A stretch of DNA of 64,000 nucleotides, from assembly GCA_016711925.1 (NCBI GenBank), contig JADJSA010000001.1, positions 248,001-312,000 on the forward strand, written 5' to 3'. Of this stretch, positions 7,421-15,521 are shown in pieces (the first letter of the stretch is position 1; each line of letters opens with the position of its first letter). The notes below the pieces were generated by a model, which had not been told where the DNA came from, ran no database searches, and worked only from the letters and a program-made list of their open reading frames with translations. Source of the DNA: Candidatus Methylophosphatis haderslevensis (GTDB lineage: Bacteria > Pseudomonadota > Gammaproteobacteria > Burkholderiales > Rhodocyclaceae). Made by a program: the position numbers and the translations under genes.

Positions 7421-9148
7421 TCAGCCGGCCGCAGCCGCGCTTGCCTGGAGCGCCGCGAATTCCTTGTGCAGGCTGACGGTGGCCGGATGGCGCGAGCGCG
7501 TCAGAAACATTCGCCGCAGCAGCACGCGCATGCACGCGAGGTCGTTGCCGGTTCCGGCCTCGCCTTGCTTGAGCAGGTCGAGCAGCGCCGCGGCCGCCGC
7601 GCTCGCCGCGTCGAAGTCGTCGGGTGCCGCGTTCGACTGGCCGACCGCGTCCCGCACCGTCGCGGGAACGGCATCGAGATCGAAATGGTCCGGATCGACC
7701 GGCGCGGCGACGGGTTCGCCGCCGGGCTCGCCCGCGCGATCGATGCCGTCTGCATCGGCGTCCGGCGCCGCCTCCGGCACAACCTGCACAGGCGCAACTG
7801 GCGCACGTGCGCTCTGCCCAGCGGGGGCATCGGCCGTGCCGCGATGCTGCGCCAGCAGATCGCGCATGTCCGCGCGCAGGGCGACGCCGCCCGCCTCGAG
7901 GCGTTCGAGCAGCGAAATGGCCGAGCCGGGCATGTCGTGCAGCGCGCACGACTGCGCCAGATCCATCAGCAGCGCCGGCGAGACTGCCTCGCCGAGCGCG
8001 TGGGCGCCATCGAGCGCTTTCATCAGGCTCGCCCGCGCAGCCGCATGCTGGCCGCGCCGGGCGAGGCACAGGCTGTCGAGCACGTCGGCGGCGAAGTCGC
8101 CTTCGGGCTTGCCGCGAAATCGCCGCCGCAATTGCTGGACGTACTTTTCCGTGTCCTGGACGCTGCCCTGCTGGATCGCCACCCGCACCGCGTTGGCGTA
8201 GTCGTCGGGCGAAACGATGTCGGAATCGCCGGCGCGTTCGAGCACCTTGTCGAAAGCCCGGCGGGCACGCTCCAGATCCCGCGCGCCCACCGCCAGGCTG
8301 CCGAGCTTGCGCAGCCGCGCGACATTGTTGGGCGAATGCGCGGTCGCGCGGTCCAGCGCCTGCATCGCCGATTCGGCATCGCCCTGGGCTTCCTGCACCT
8401 CGGCGAGGAACGTGTAGGCCGACAGATACGTCGGCGTTGCGGCAATCACTTCCGCTGCCGCCGCGCCGGCGGCATCCAGTTCGCCTTTGGCAAACAGCAC
8501 CCACGCCAGCCCCATGCGCGCCCACGGGACCGCCTTGCGCTCGAGTATGGCCCGGTACAGTTCTTCCGCCTCTTCCCGGCGCTCCAGCGCAATCAGCAGT
8601 TGCGCCTTGAGCCGCATCGCGTCAAGCGCATGACGCGTGTGGCCGCGGGCGATCTGGTCGCACTCGCCGATCGCCTGTTCCGGCTTGCTTGCATCGACCA
8701 GTTCGTGGGCAATGCGGAAGACGTGCTTTTTCTCCAGCGCCTTGTGCAGCCGCTGCGCCAGATGTTCCGGGGTGAAGGGTTTGATCAGGTAGTCGTCGGG
8801 CGCCAGCTCGGCCACCGAGACCACGCTCTGGTAGGTGCGTTCGCCGGTGACGATCATGAATATCGTCGACAGCGCGATGGCGCGGGTGTGGCGCAGATCC
8901 TCGAGCAACTGCTGGCCGTCCTTGTTGTCTTCCAGCAGGTAATCGCACAGGATGACATCGAAGTGCTGGTTGCCGACGTGGCGCTTGGCCGACTGGCTGG
9001 ATTCGGCCATGTGGATGGAAGTCACCCCGAGTGTGGAGACCAGATCCCGCATGGACGCGCGGACCGCCGGATGGCGGTCGACCAGCAATACCCGCTTGCC
9101 GCGAAATGCCCCCGCCGGAGTGCTGCTGCGAACTGGACTGACCTTCAA
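7421..9148 (-). CDS. Response regulator receiver domain fused to TPR array
   Basis: 575 residues. Residues about 18-140 form a CheY-like receiver: acidic D24 (VLLVDRHP), phospho-acceptor D69 (VILCDYLLED), conserved K123 (YLIKPF). The remainder is a long helical region with TPR-like repeats (AEELYRAILERKAVPWARMG, then AFDKVLERAGD) and an Ala/Pro-rich stretch near 450-520. There is no DNA-binding or enzymatic output domain, so it probably acts by protein-protein contacts. The start is a TTG at 9148. It is supported by a GGGAGG Shine-Dalgarno 8 bases upstream and by the position of the receiver fold. No cognate kinase is adjacent. Confidence 0.82.
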   Translation of the reverse strand: MKVSPVRSSTPAGAFRGKRVLLVDRHPAVRASMRDLVSTLGVTSIHMAESSQSAKRHVGNQHFDVILCDYLLEDNKDGQQLLEDLRHTRAIALSTIFMIVTGERTYQSVVSVAELAPDDYLIKPFTPEHLAQRLHKALEKKHVFRIAHELVDASKPEQAIGECDQIARGHTRHALDAMRLKAQLLIALERREEAEELYRAILERKAVPWARMGLAWVLFAKGELDAAGAAAAEVIAATPTYLSAYTFLAEVQEAQGDAESAMQALDRATAHSPNNVARLRKLGSLAVGARDLERARRAFDKVLERAGDSDIVSPDDYANAVRVAIQQGSVQDTEKYVQQLRRRFRGKPEGDFAADVLDSLCLARRGQHAAARASLMKALDGAHALGEAVSPALLMDLAQSCALHDMPGSAISLLERLEAGGVALRADMRDLLAQHRGTADAPAGQSARAPVAPVQVVPEAAPDADADGIDRAGEPGGEPVAAPVDPDHFDLDAVPATVRDAVGQSNAAPDDFDAASAAAAALLDLLKQGEAGTGNDLACMRVLLRRMFLTRSRHPATVSLHKEFAALQASAAAAG

Positions 9149-9314
9149 TGCCTTGACCTCCCGGGCGCCGGCGGTACACCCGCGCGCGAACCCGATGCGA
9201 ACCCCCTAATTACGGCACGACATGCGCGGCACTGTAGGGGTTTGTGCCGCCGCTGGTCGCAGCGGGTGGCTCGCGAGGCGTAAACTGCAGCCATCCAACT
9301 GCGGAGCATCGAAC

Positions 9315-9722
9315 ATGATCGGCTTGCGAGGCTTGCTGCCCGCGCTATGGCTGGGCCTGTGCCTCACCGCAGGCGCCGGCGCGGCCGGCCCGGGCAATGC
9401 GCCACAGCTTGCGGCCGCCCCGATCGTCGAGGCCGCGCCCGCGCAGCCGCCAAACTCGCTGCCTGCAGGCGCGCCGGTTGCGACGCCTGCCGTCACGCCG
9501 GCCGATGTGCCGGTGAGCGCGCCGGCGGGGCCGGCCCGGGCGCCCGGGCCGGTCGAGCGCGCCGGCAAGACCGTGAACGAGGTCGTGCGCAAGACCGGAA
9601 CAGCGATCGAAGAGGTGGTCGAAAAGACCAGCGCCGGCGCGAAGTCGGTAGCCGAAAAAACCGGCAGAACGATCCGCAAGGCCGGCGAAAGGATCGAGGA
9701 AGCCGCGTCGCCGCAAAAGTGA
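9315..9722 (+). CDS. Small exported Ala/Pro-rich protein
   Basis: 135 residues from ATG at 9315. Residues 1-25 form a signal peptide (LLPALWLGLCLTAGAGA). A proline/alanine-rich linker (residues about 30-80) is followed by a helical repeat-like region (TVNEVVRKTGTAIEEVVEKT, then AGAKSVAEKTGRTIRKAGE) with an 11-residue periodicity typical of amphipathic helices. No family recognised. It is probably periplasmic or envelope-associated. An intrinsic terminator lies 48 bases downstream. Confidence 0.6.
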   Translation: MIGLRGLLPALWLGLCLTAGAGAAGPGNAPQLAAAPIVEAAPAQPPNSLPAGAPVATPAVTPADVPVSAPAGPARAPGPVERAGKTVNEVVRKTGTAIEEVVEKTSAGAKSVAEKTGRTIRKAGERIEEAASPQK

Positions 9723-9753
9723 CGCACCGCCGGCCCGCGCCCGGCGACTGACT

Positions 9754-9759
9754 TATAAT
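9754..9759 (+). promoter_or_regulatory. Candidate -10 element upstream of mfd
   Basis: A perfect TATAAT sits at 9754-9759, 70 bases before the mfd ATG. No good -35 box is seen 17 bases upstream. If used, the transcript would begin next to the hairpin at 9770-9799. Confidence 0.3.
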
Positions 9760-9769
9760 CAACGCGTGT

Positions 9770-9805
9770 CGCGTCGCCGGACGATCGTCCGCCGACGCGT
9801 TTTTT
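9770..9805 (+). terminator. Strong intrinsic terminator just upstream of mfd
   Basis: The 30-base sequence 9770-9799 is a near-perfect inverted repeat (arms CGCGTCG and CGACGCG around the self-complementary CGGACGATCGTCCG), followed directly by six T residues. It reads in the + direction and should end the 9315-9722 transcript. It stops only 18 bases before the mfd start codon. Confidence 0.8.
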
Positions 9806-9823
9806 GCTTTTCAGGATTCGTCG

Positions 9824-12800
9824 ATGCTGCCGCTGCCTTCCCCGATCGCCGGTCTGTCACTGCCCAGGCCCGGATCGCGCCTCGATCTGCCGAACCTGGC
9901 CGGCGCCAGCGACGCACTGTGGCTCGCGCACCTGGCGCAGCCCGGCCGGCTGACCGTCGTGGTCACCGCCAACCCGCTCGATGCGCAAAGGCTGCAGGAC
10001 GAAATCCGCTGGTTCGCGCCGGCACTGACGGTGCGCGTGCTGCCGGACTGGGAAACCCTGCCCTACGATTCGTTCTCGCCGCACGAGGATCTGGTCTCGG
10101 AGCGGCTCGCCACGCTCTACGACATCCAGCGCGGCGGCTGCGACCTGGTGCTGGTGCCGGCTTCGACGGCGCTTTACCGCATGGCCCCGCCCGCCTATCT
10201 CGCGGCCTACACCTTCTTCCTCGGGCAGGGGCAGAAGCTCGACGTCGAAGGCTTCCGCAAGCAGATGACGCTGGCGGGTTACGCCCATGTGACCCAGGTG
10301 GTGAGCCCGGGCGAATACAGCGTGCGCGGCGGGCTGGTCGACCTGTTTCCGATGGGTTCGACCGTGCCCTATCGCATCGATCTGTTCGACGACGAAATCG
10401 AGTCGCTCAAGACCTTCGATGTCGATACCCAGCGCACGATCTATCCGGTGAGCGAGATCCGCCTGCTGCCGGCGCGCGAGTTCGCGCTCGACGACAAGGC
10501 GCGCACGCGCTTTCGCCAGCGCTTCCGCGAGGAGTTCGAGGGCGACCCTTCGCGCTCGACGATCTACAAGGATGTGTCCAACGGCATCGCGCCGGCCGGC
10601 ATCGAATACTGGCTGCCGCTGTTCCACGAAGAAACCGCCACGCTGTTCGACTACCTGCAGCCGGACGCGGTGCTCTGCCTGCACCACGACGTGCCGGCCG
10701 CGATCGGCGAGTTCTGGCGCGATCTCAAGAGCCGCTTCGACCTGCTCAAGTCCGATCGTGCGCGGCCCCTGCTCGCGCCGGCGCGGATGTTCCTCGACGA
10801 AGAGAGTTTCTTCGTCCGGCTGCAGGCGTTTTCGCGCGTCAACCTGTCGGCCCGGCCCGGCGGTGACGCCCCCGCCACCCTGGCGCTGCCCGATGTGTCG
10901 GTGGACCGCAAGGCGACCGATCCGCTGCTCAGGCTGCGCGCCTTCTGCGCCGGTTTCGACGGCCGGGTGCTGCTGCTCGCCGAGGCGCCAGGCCGGCGCG
11001 AAACGATCCACGATTACCTGCGGGAGTACGGTCTGCAGGCCGAGGCGGCGGCCGACCTATCTGCATTCGCAAGCAGTGAGACAAGGCTTGCCCTGACCGT
11101 CGCGCCACTTGGCGCCGGCTTCATCTGGCCGCAGGCCGGGCTGGCCTTCATCACCGAAAACGAGCTTTATCCGAACACCGCGCGCACCCGCGGCAAGAAG
11201 GCGGTGGCGCGCCAGGCCAGCATGGAAGGCTGGCTGCGCGACCTGACCGAACTCAAGATCGGCGATCCGGTGGTGCACGCCAGCCACGGCATCGGCCGCT
11301 ACCACGGGCTCGTGCACCTCGACCTCGGCGAAGGGGACACGGAATTCCTCCACCTCGAATACGCCGGGCAGACCAAGCTCTACGTTCCGGTCTCCCAACT
11401 GCATGTCATCTCGCGCTACAGCGGCGTGGCGCCCGAGCAGGTCGAACTGCACACGCTGGGCTCCGGCCAGTGGGAGAAGGCCAAGAAGCGCGCCGCCGCC
11501 CAGGTGCGCGACACCGCGGCCGAACTGCTTTCGCTGTACGCACAGCGCGCCGCGCGCCAGGGCCACAAGTTCGACGTCGCCCAGCACGACATGGAGGCGT
11601 TTGCCGATGGCTTCGGCTTCGAGGAAACGCCCGACCAGCTCGCCGCGATCGACGCGGTGATCGCCGACATGCGCTCGGGCAAGCCGATGGACCGGCTGGT
11701 CTGCGGCGATGTCGGTTTCGGCAAGACCGAAGTCGCGCTGCGCGCCGCTTTCGCCGCTGTAGCCGACGGCAAGCAGGTCGCGATACTCGCGCCGACCACC
11801 CTGCTGACCGAGCAGCATTTTCAGACTTTCTCCGACCGTTTCGCCGACTGGCCGGTGCGGCTGGCCGAACTGTCGCGCTTTCGCAGCGCGAAGGAGCAGG
11901 CGGCCTCGCTCGAACAGGTGGCCGAGGGCAAGATCGACATCGTCATCGGCACCCACCGGCTGCTGCAGAAGGATGTGCGCTTTGCCAGGCTGGGGCTGGC
12001 GATCATCGACGAGGAGCACCGCTTCGGCGTGCGCCAGAAAGAAGCGCTGAAAGCGCTGCGCGCCGAAGTCGACGTGCTGACGCTGACCGCCACGCCGATT
12101 CCGCGCACGCTCGGCCTGGCGCTCGAAGGCATGCGCGAATTCTCTGTCATCGCCACCGCGCCGAGCCGCCGCCTTGCCATCAAGACTTTCGTCTCGCCGC
12201 TGTCGCGCGGGCTGATCCGCGAGGCGGTGCTGCGCGAATTCAAGCGCGGCGGCCAGGTGTATTTCCTGCACAACGAGGTCGACACCATCGAGACCATGCG
12301 CAACACGCTGGCCGAACTGCTGCCCGAGGCGCGCATCGTCATCGGCCACGGCCAGTTGCCGGAGCGCGAACTCGAACGGGTGATGCGCGAGTTCACCCAG
12401 CAGAAGGCCAACCTGCTGCTGTGCTCGACCATCATCGAGACCGGCATCGACAATCCCCATGCCAACACCATCATCATCAACCGGGCGGACAAGTTCGGCA
12501 TCGCGCAATTGCACCAGTTGCGCGGACGCGTCGGCCGTTCGCACCACCAGGCCTACGCCTACCTGCTCACCGACCGCGACGCCAAGCCCTCGAAGCAGGC
12601 CGAGCGCCGGCTGGAGGCGATCCAGATGTCGGAAGAACTCGGCAGCGGCTTCTTCCTCGCCATGCACGACCTGGAGATTCGCGGCGCCGGCGAGATTCTC
12701 GGCGAAAACCAGAGCGGCGAAATCCAGGAGATCGGCTTCAGCCTGTACACGCAGATGCTCAATGCCGCCGTCAAGGCGCTGCAGAAGGGCGATGCGGTGC

Positions 12801-13258
12801 CCGACCTGACGCAGCCGCTGGAGGTCGTATCGGAAATCAACCTGCATGAACCGGCACTGTTGCCGGCCGATTACTGCAGCGACATCAACGAACGGCTGAC
12901 GCTCTACAAGCGCATGGCCAACTGCGAGGCGGCCGACGAGCTGCAGGCGATCCAGGAAGAACTGATCGACCGCTTCGGCCAGTTGCCGGCGCAGACGCAG
13001 GCGCTGCTCGAAACCCACCGCCTGCGCATCGCCGCCAAGCCGCTGGGCATCGCCAAGATCGATGCCGGCGAAGCGAAGATACAGTTCAGCTTCATCCCCA
13101 ATCCGCCGGTCGAGCCGATCCGCATACTTGATCTGATCCAGAAGAATCGCCACTACAAGCTGGCCGGGCCGGACAAGCTCGTCGTCACCGTGACGACAGC
13201 CTCGCTGGCCGAGCGCGCCGGCGCGGTGCGCGATGCCCTGAAGAAGCTCGGCGCCTGA
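9824..13258 (+). CDS. mfd: Transcription-repair coupling factor
   Basis: 1144 residues, normal for Mfd. It displaces RNA polymerase stalled at lesions and recruits UvrA. Domain order seen: UvrB-like N-terminal module (residues 1 to about 350), a CarD-like RNA-polymerase interaction domain near 475-560 (DPVVHASHGIGRYHGLVHLD), the RecG-like helicase core with Walker A near 625-640 (CGDVGFGKTEVALR) and DEEH box near 728 (IIDEEHRFGVRQKE), motif III TLTATPIPRTL, motif VI QLRGRVGRS, and a C-terminal TRCF domain. An AGGA ten bases before the ATG is a plausible ribosome-binding site. A terminator-like hairpin lies immediately upstream. Confidence 0.97.
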   Translation: MLPLPSPIAGLSLPRPGSRLDLPNLAGASDALWLAHLAQPGRLTVVVTANPLDAQRLQDEIRWFAPALTVRVLPDWETLPYDSFSPHEDLVSERLATLYDIQRGGCDLVLVPASTALYRMAPPAYLAAYTFFLGQGQKLDVEGFRKQMTLAGYAHVTQVVSPGEYSVRGGLVDLFPMGSTVPYRIDLFDDEIESLKTFDVDTQRTIYPVSEIRLLPAREFALDDKARTRFRQRFREEFEGDPSRSTIYKDVSNGIAPAGIEYWLPLFHEETATLFDYLQPDAVLCLHHDVPAAIGEFWRDLKSRFDLLKSDRARPLLAPARMFLDEESFFVRLQAFSRVNLSARPGGDAPATLALPDVSVDRKATDPLLRLRAFCAGFDGRVLLLAEAPGRRETIHDYLREYGLQAEAAADLSAFASSETRLALTVAPLGAGFIWPQAGLAFITENELYPNTARTRGKKAVARQASMEGWLRDLTELKIGDPVVHASHGIGRYHGLVHLDLGEGDTEFLHLEYAGQTKLYVPVSQLHVISRYSGVAPEQVELHTLGSGQWEKAKKRAAAQVRDTAAELLSLYAQRAARQGHKFDVAQHDMEAFADGFGFEETPDQLAAIDAVIADMRSGKPMDRLVCGDVGFGKTEVALRAAFAAVADGKQVAILAPTTLLTEQHFQTFSDRFADWPVRLAELSRFRSAKEQAASLEQVAEGKIDIVIGTHRLLQKDVRFARLGLAIIDEEHRFGVRQKEALKALRAEVDVLTLTATPIPRTLGLALEGMREFSVIATAPSRRLAIKTFVSPLSRGLIREAVLREFKRGGQVYFLHNEVDTIETMRNTLAELLPEARIVIGHGQLPERELERVMREFTQQKANLLLCSTIIETGIDNPHANTIIINRADKFGIAQLHQLRGRVGRSHHQAYAYLLTDRDAKPSKQAERRLEAIQMSEELGSGFFLAMHDLEIRGAGEILGENQSGEIQEIGFSLYTQMLNAAVKALQKGDAVPDLTQPLEVVSEINLHEPALLPADYCSDINERLTLYKRMANCEAADELQAIQEELIDRFGQLPAQTQALLETHRLRIAAKPLGIAKIDAGEAKIQFSFIPNPPVEPIRILDLIQKNRHYKLAGPDKLVVTVTTASLAERAGAVRDALKKLGA

Positions 13259-13280
13259 ATCAGCGCAACGGCAGATCCGC

Positions 13281-13406
13281 GCCTGCCCCGAAAACCGCAT
13301 GAACAGGCGTTTTCCAGGCATGCCACGCCAGCAGCGCCATTCCATGGGGCTTTCGGCATTGCCATGCCGGAGAGCCCCTATCCATGGGCCTTACGGCGTA
13401 TCGCCC
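13281..13406. repeat. Dispersed ~41-bp palindromic repeat, locus B (three tandem units)
   Basis: Three head-to-tail units. Unit 1 holds CCGCATGAACAGGCG, unit 2 CATTCCATGGGGCTTTCGGC, unit 3 GCCGGAGAGCCCCTATCCAT then GGGCCTTACGGCG. Each unit is an imperfect palindrome around a CATG-containing loop. The block fills the gap between the convergent mfd and chemoreceptor genes. Confidence 0.7.
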
Positions 13407-13411
13407 GATGG

Positions 13412-15162
13412 TCAGGCGGTACGGAAACGCTCGACCTGGGCACGCAGGTTGCCGGCGAAACCTTCCAGCCGACTGGCCAACTGCGCGGCCTCGGTGGCGG
13501 CAGTGCTGTTTTCGTCGGTCATGCGCGCAATTCGTTCGACATGGCGGGCGATTTCGTTGCTGGCGCCCGACTGTTCGTTGGTGGCGTCGGCGATGTCCGC
13601 GACCTTGGCCTGTGTCTGCTCCGTACTCTCGCGAATTTCGGTCAGTGCGCGCGCCGCCTTGTTGGCAAGATCGACGCCGACGCTGACGCGTTCGGTGGAC
13701 TGTTCCATCGTCCCGGCGACATCGCGGGTATCGGTATGCACCAGCCCGATCAGTTCGGTGATTTCGGCCGTGGATGTGGCGGTACGCTCAGCCAGTTTGC
13801 GCACCTCGTCGGCCACCACCGAAAAGCCGCGGCCCTGCTCGCCGGCGCGTGCCGCCTCGATGGCGGCGTTGAGCGCCAGCAGATTGGTCTGTTCCGCGAC
13901 GTCCTTGATCACGCGAACGATGCCGCTGATGTCGTCCGAGCGCTTGGCCAGCGACTGCGCCAGCGCCGACGATGTGCTGACGTCATTGGAGATCGAGCCG
14001 ATGCCCGCGGCAGCGGCCTGCACCACCTTCTCGCCGTCGACCGAGACGCCGGTCGCGGTTTCGGCCAGCTTGAACGTGGCCCTGGCGTTGTCGGCGACAT
14101 GCGAAATGCTCACCGCCAGCTCTTGCACCGCGGCGGCAGTGGCGGACGCGGCTTCGCTCTGGGTGCGGCATCCCGAAAGGATATTGCCGGACGAGGCCGC
14201 CAATTCGTTGGCCGAGCCGAGCAGTTCGCGCGACTGCTCCTTGACGGCCTCCATCGACTGTTGCAGTCCGTCGAGCAGTCCATTGAGCGCGCCAGCCGCC
14301 GTGCCGTACTCATCGTCGCACTGCGCGGCCACGCGCAGGGTCAGGTCGTGGTCGCGATGCATCCGGTTCAACACGGTCGCCAGCGATTGCAGCGGCACCA
14401 CGATGCGCCGGATGAGGAAGTACGACAGAATCCCGATGACAAGGATCGTCGCCGCGATTGCCGAGAACAGCGCGACCTGGAGCCGATCGGCAGTCTGGTG
14501 CGCCTGCGCGATCGCGCCGTTGGTGCGCTGGTCGAGCAGGACGAAGAACTCATCCACCGGTTTCATGATCTCGGCCTTGAACTTGTGGTAGTCGGCGCTG
14601 TGCATGAGCTTGCGCCCCAGTTCCAGATCCGGCTCCTTCTTTACCGTGAAATTGCCCTTGCCGTCGTCGAACAGTCCCTTCACGGCGTTCATGGCGATGA
14701 CTTCCGTGCGCACCAGCGCGTCGGAATTGGCCTGTGCCTGCTTGAGCTTGGCGAATTCCGCCTCGGAGAATCCGGCCTGCTTCATCAGGTCGAGCAGCGC
14801 CACCGCCTGCTCGTCGGGGCGCGGCTTGGCGCCGTCGGCCGCGACGAAATCCCAGTAAATGCGGTGGTAATCCTGCGGCCGCGGCTTGCGGCCGTTGCGG
14901 ATATCGAGAATCTCGTTGTATTGCTGCTCGTACCGCGCCTCGCCGGTGGTCACATAGGTTCGCGCCAGACGCGTCAGGTCGTCGGAACTCTGCCGCAGTT
15001 CGTCCGCCAGCAGGTAGGATTTGTAACGCAACTCCTGCTTGGCACCGACATCCTGCTCGGCGCGGTTGTTCAGGATCGACAGACCCAGCACGACTGCCAG
15101 CAAGCCCATTGAAGCGGCCAGCGTCAATAGCAAAGTTGCCGTACGGCCAACTTGTTCAGCAT
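13412..15162 (-). CDS. Methyl-accepting chemotaxis protein with 5' frameshift
   Basis: Transmembrane chemoreceptor. N-terminal TM helix (ATLLLTLAASMGLLAVVLGL), periplasmic or extracytoplasmic helical sensor of about 190 residues, second TM (VALFSAIAATILVIGILSYF), HAMP segment, and the cytoplasmic signalling hairpin tip EQTNLLALNAAIEAARAGEQ followed by GRGFSVVADEVRKLAERT. The best start is ATG at 15162: it has GGGAGG seven bases upstream and encodes MLNKLAVR, a usual MCP beginning. That frame stops after 12 codons. The rest of the protein is in another frame, so a one-base indel lies between about 15160 and 15127. It is either a real mutation or an assembly error. A downstream in-frame start would cut into TM1. 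Confidence 0.8.
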
Positions 15163-15395
15163 TTCTCGCCTCCCATCGAAGCTTCCCCCTTGCGCCGCAT
15201 GGCGTGCAACGGTGCAACCGTAATTCGTACCGGGCGACGCGTCGGGCGCGCAGCGACGTCGCCAACATATCGGCCGATAGCTTCGGGGTGATCCCGCCGC
15301 TCAGATGGCTTACGACACCAGCGCGCAACACTTTAGCCGGTCCGGGTCCGGGCGACGGCAGGATGCGGACCCGCCAGCCGCTCACGCAGATCCGG

Positions 15396-15519
15396 GCCTG
15401 CCCTGAAAGCCGCATGAAAAGGCGTTCTCCAGGCATGCCGCCCTGGGAGCGCCATGCCATAGGCCTTCTGGCATTGCCATGCCTGAGAGGCCCTATTCAT
15501 AAGGCTTTCCGGCGATGCC
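15396..15519. repeat. Dispersed ~41-bp palindromic repeat, locus C (three tandem units)
   Basis: Same family as 13281-13406: GAAAGCCGCATGAAAAGGCG, GCGCCATGCCATAGGCCTTC, then GCCTGAGAGGCCCTATTCAT followed by AAGGCTTTCCGGC. It lies between the sensor kinase 3' end and the chemoreceptor 5' region. Confidence 0.7.
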
Positions 15520-15521
15520 GT

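Noticed and set aside
11057..13345. 762-codon minus-strand open frame across mfd
   Set aside because: Antisense shadow of mfd codon bias; no motifs, start region lies in the palindromic repeat.
13299..13406. Short conserved peptide-like strings (MNRRFPGMPRQQRHSMGL and similar) recurring at many sites, suggesting a small protein family
   Set aside because: They are translations of the dispersed palindromic DNA repeat in various frames and orientations; conservation is at DNA stem level.
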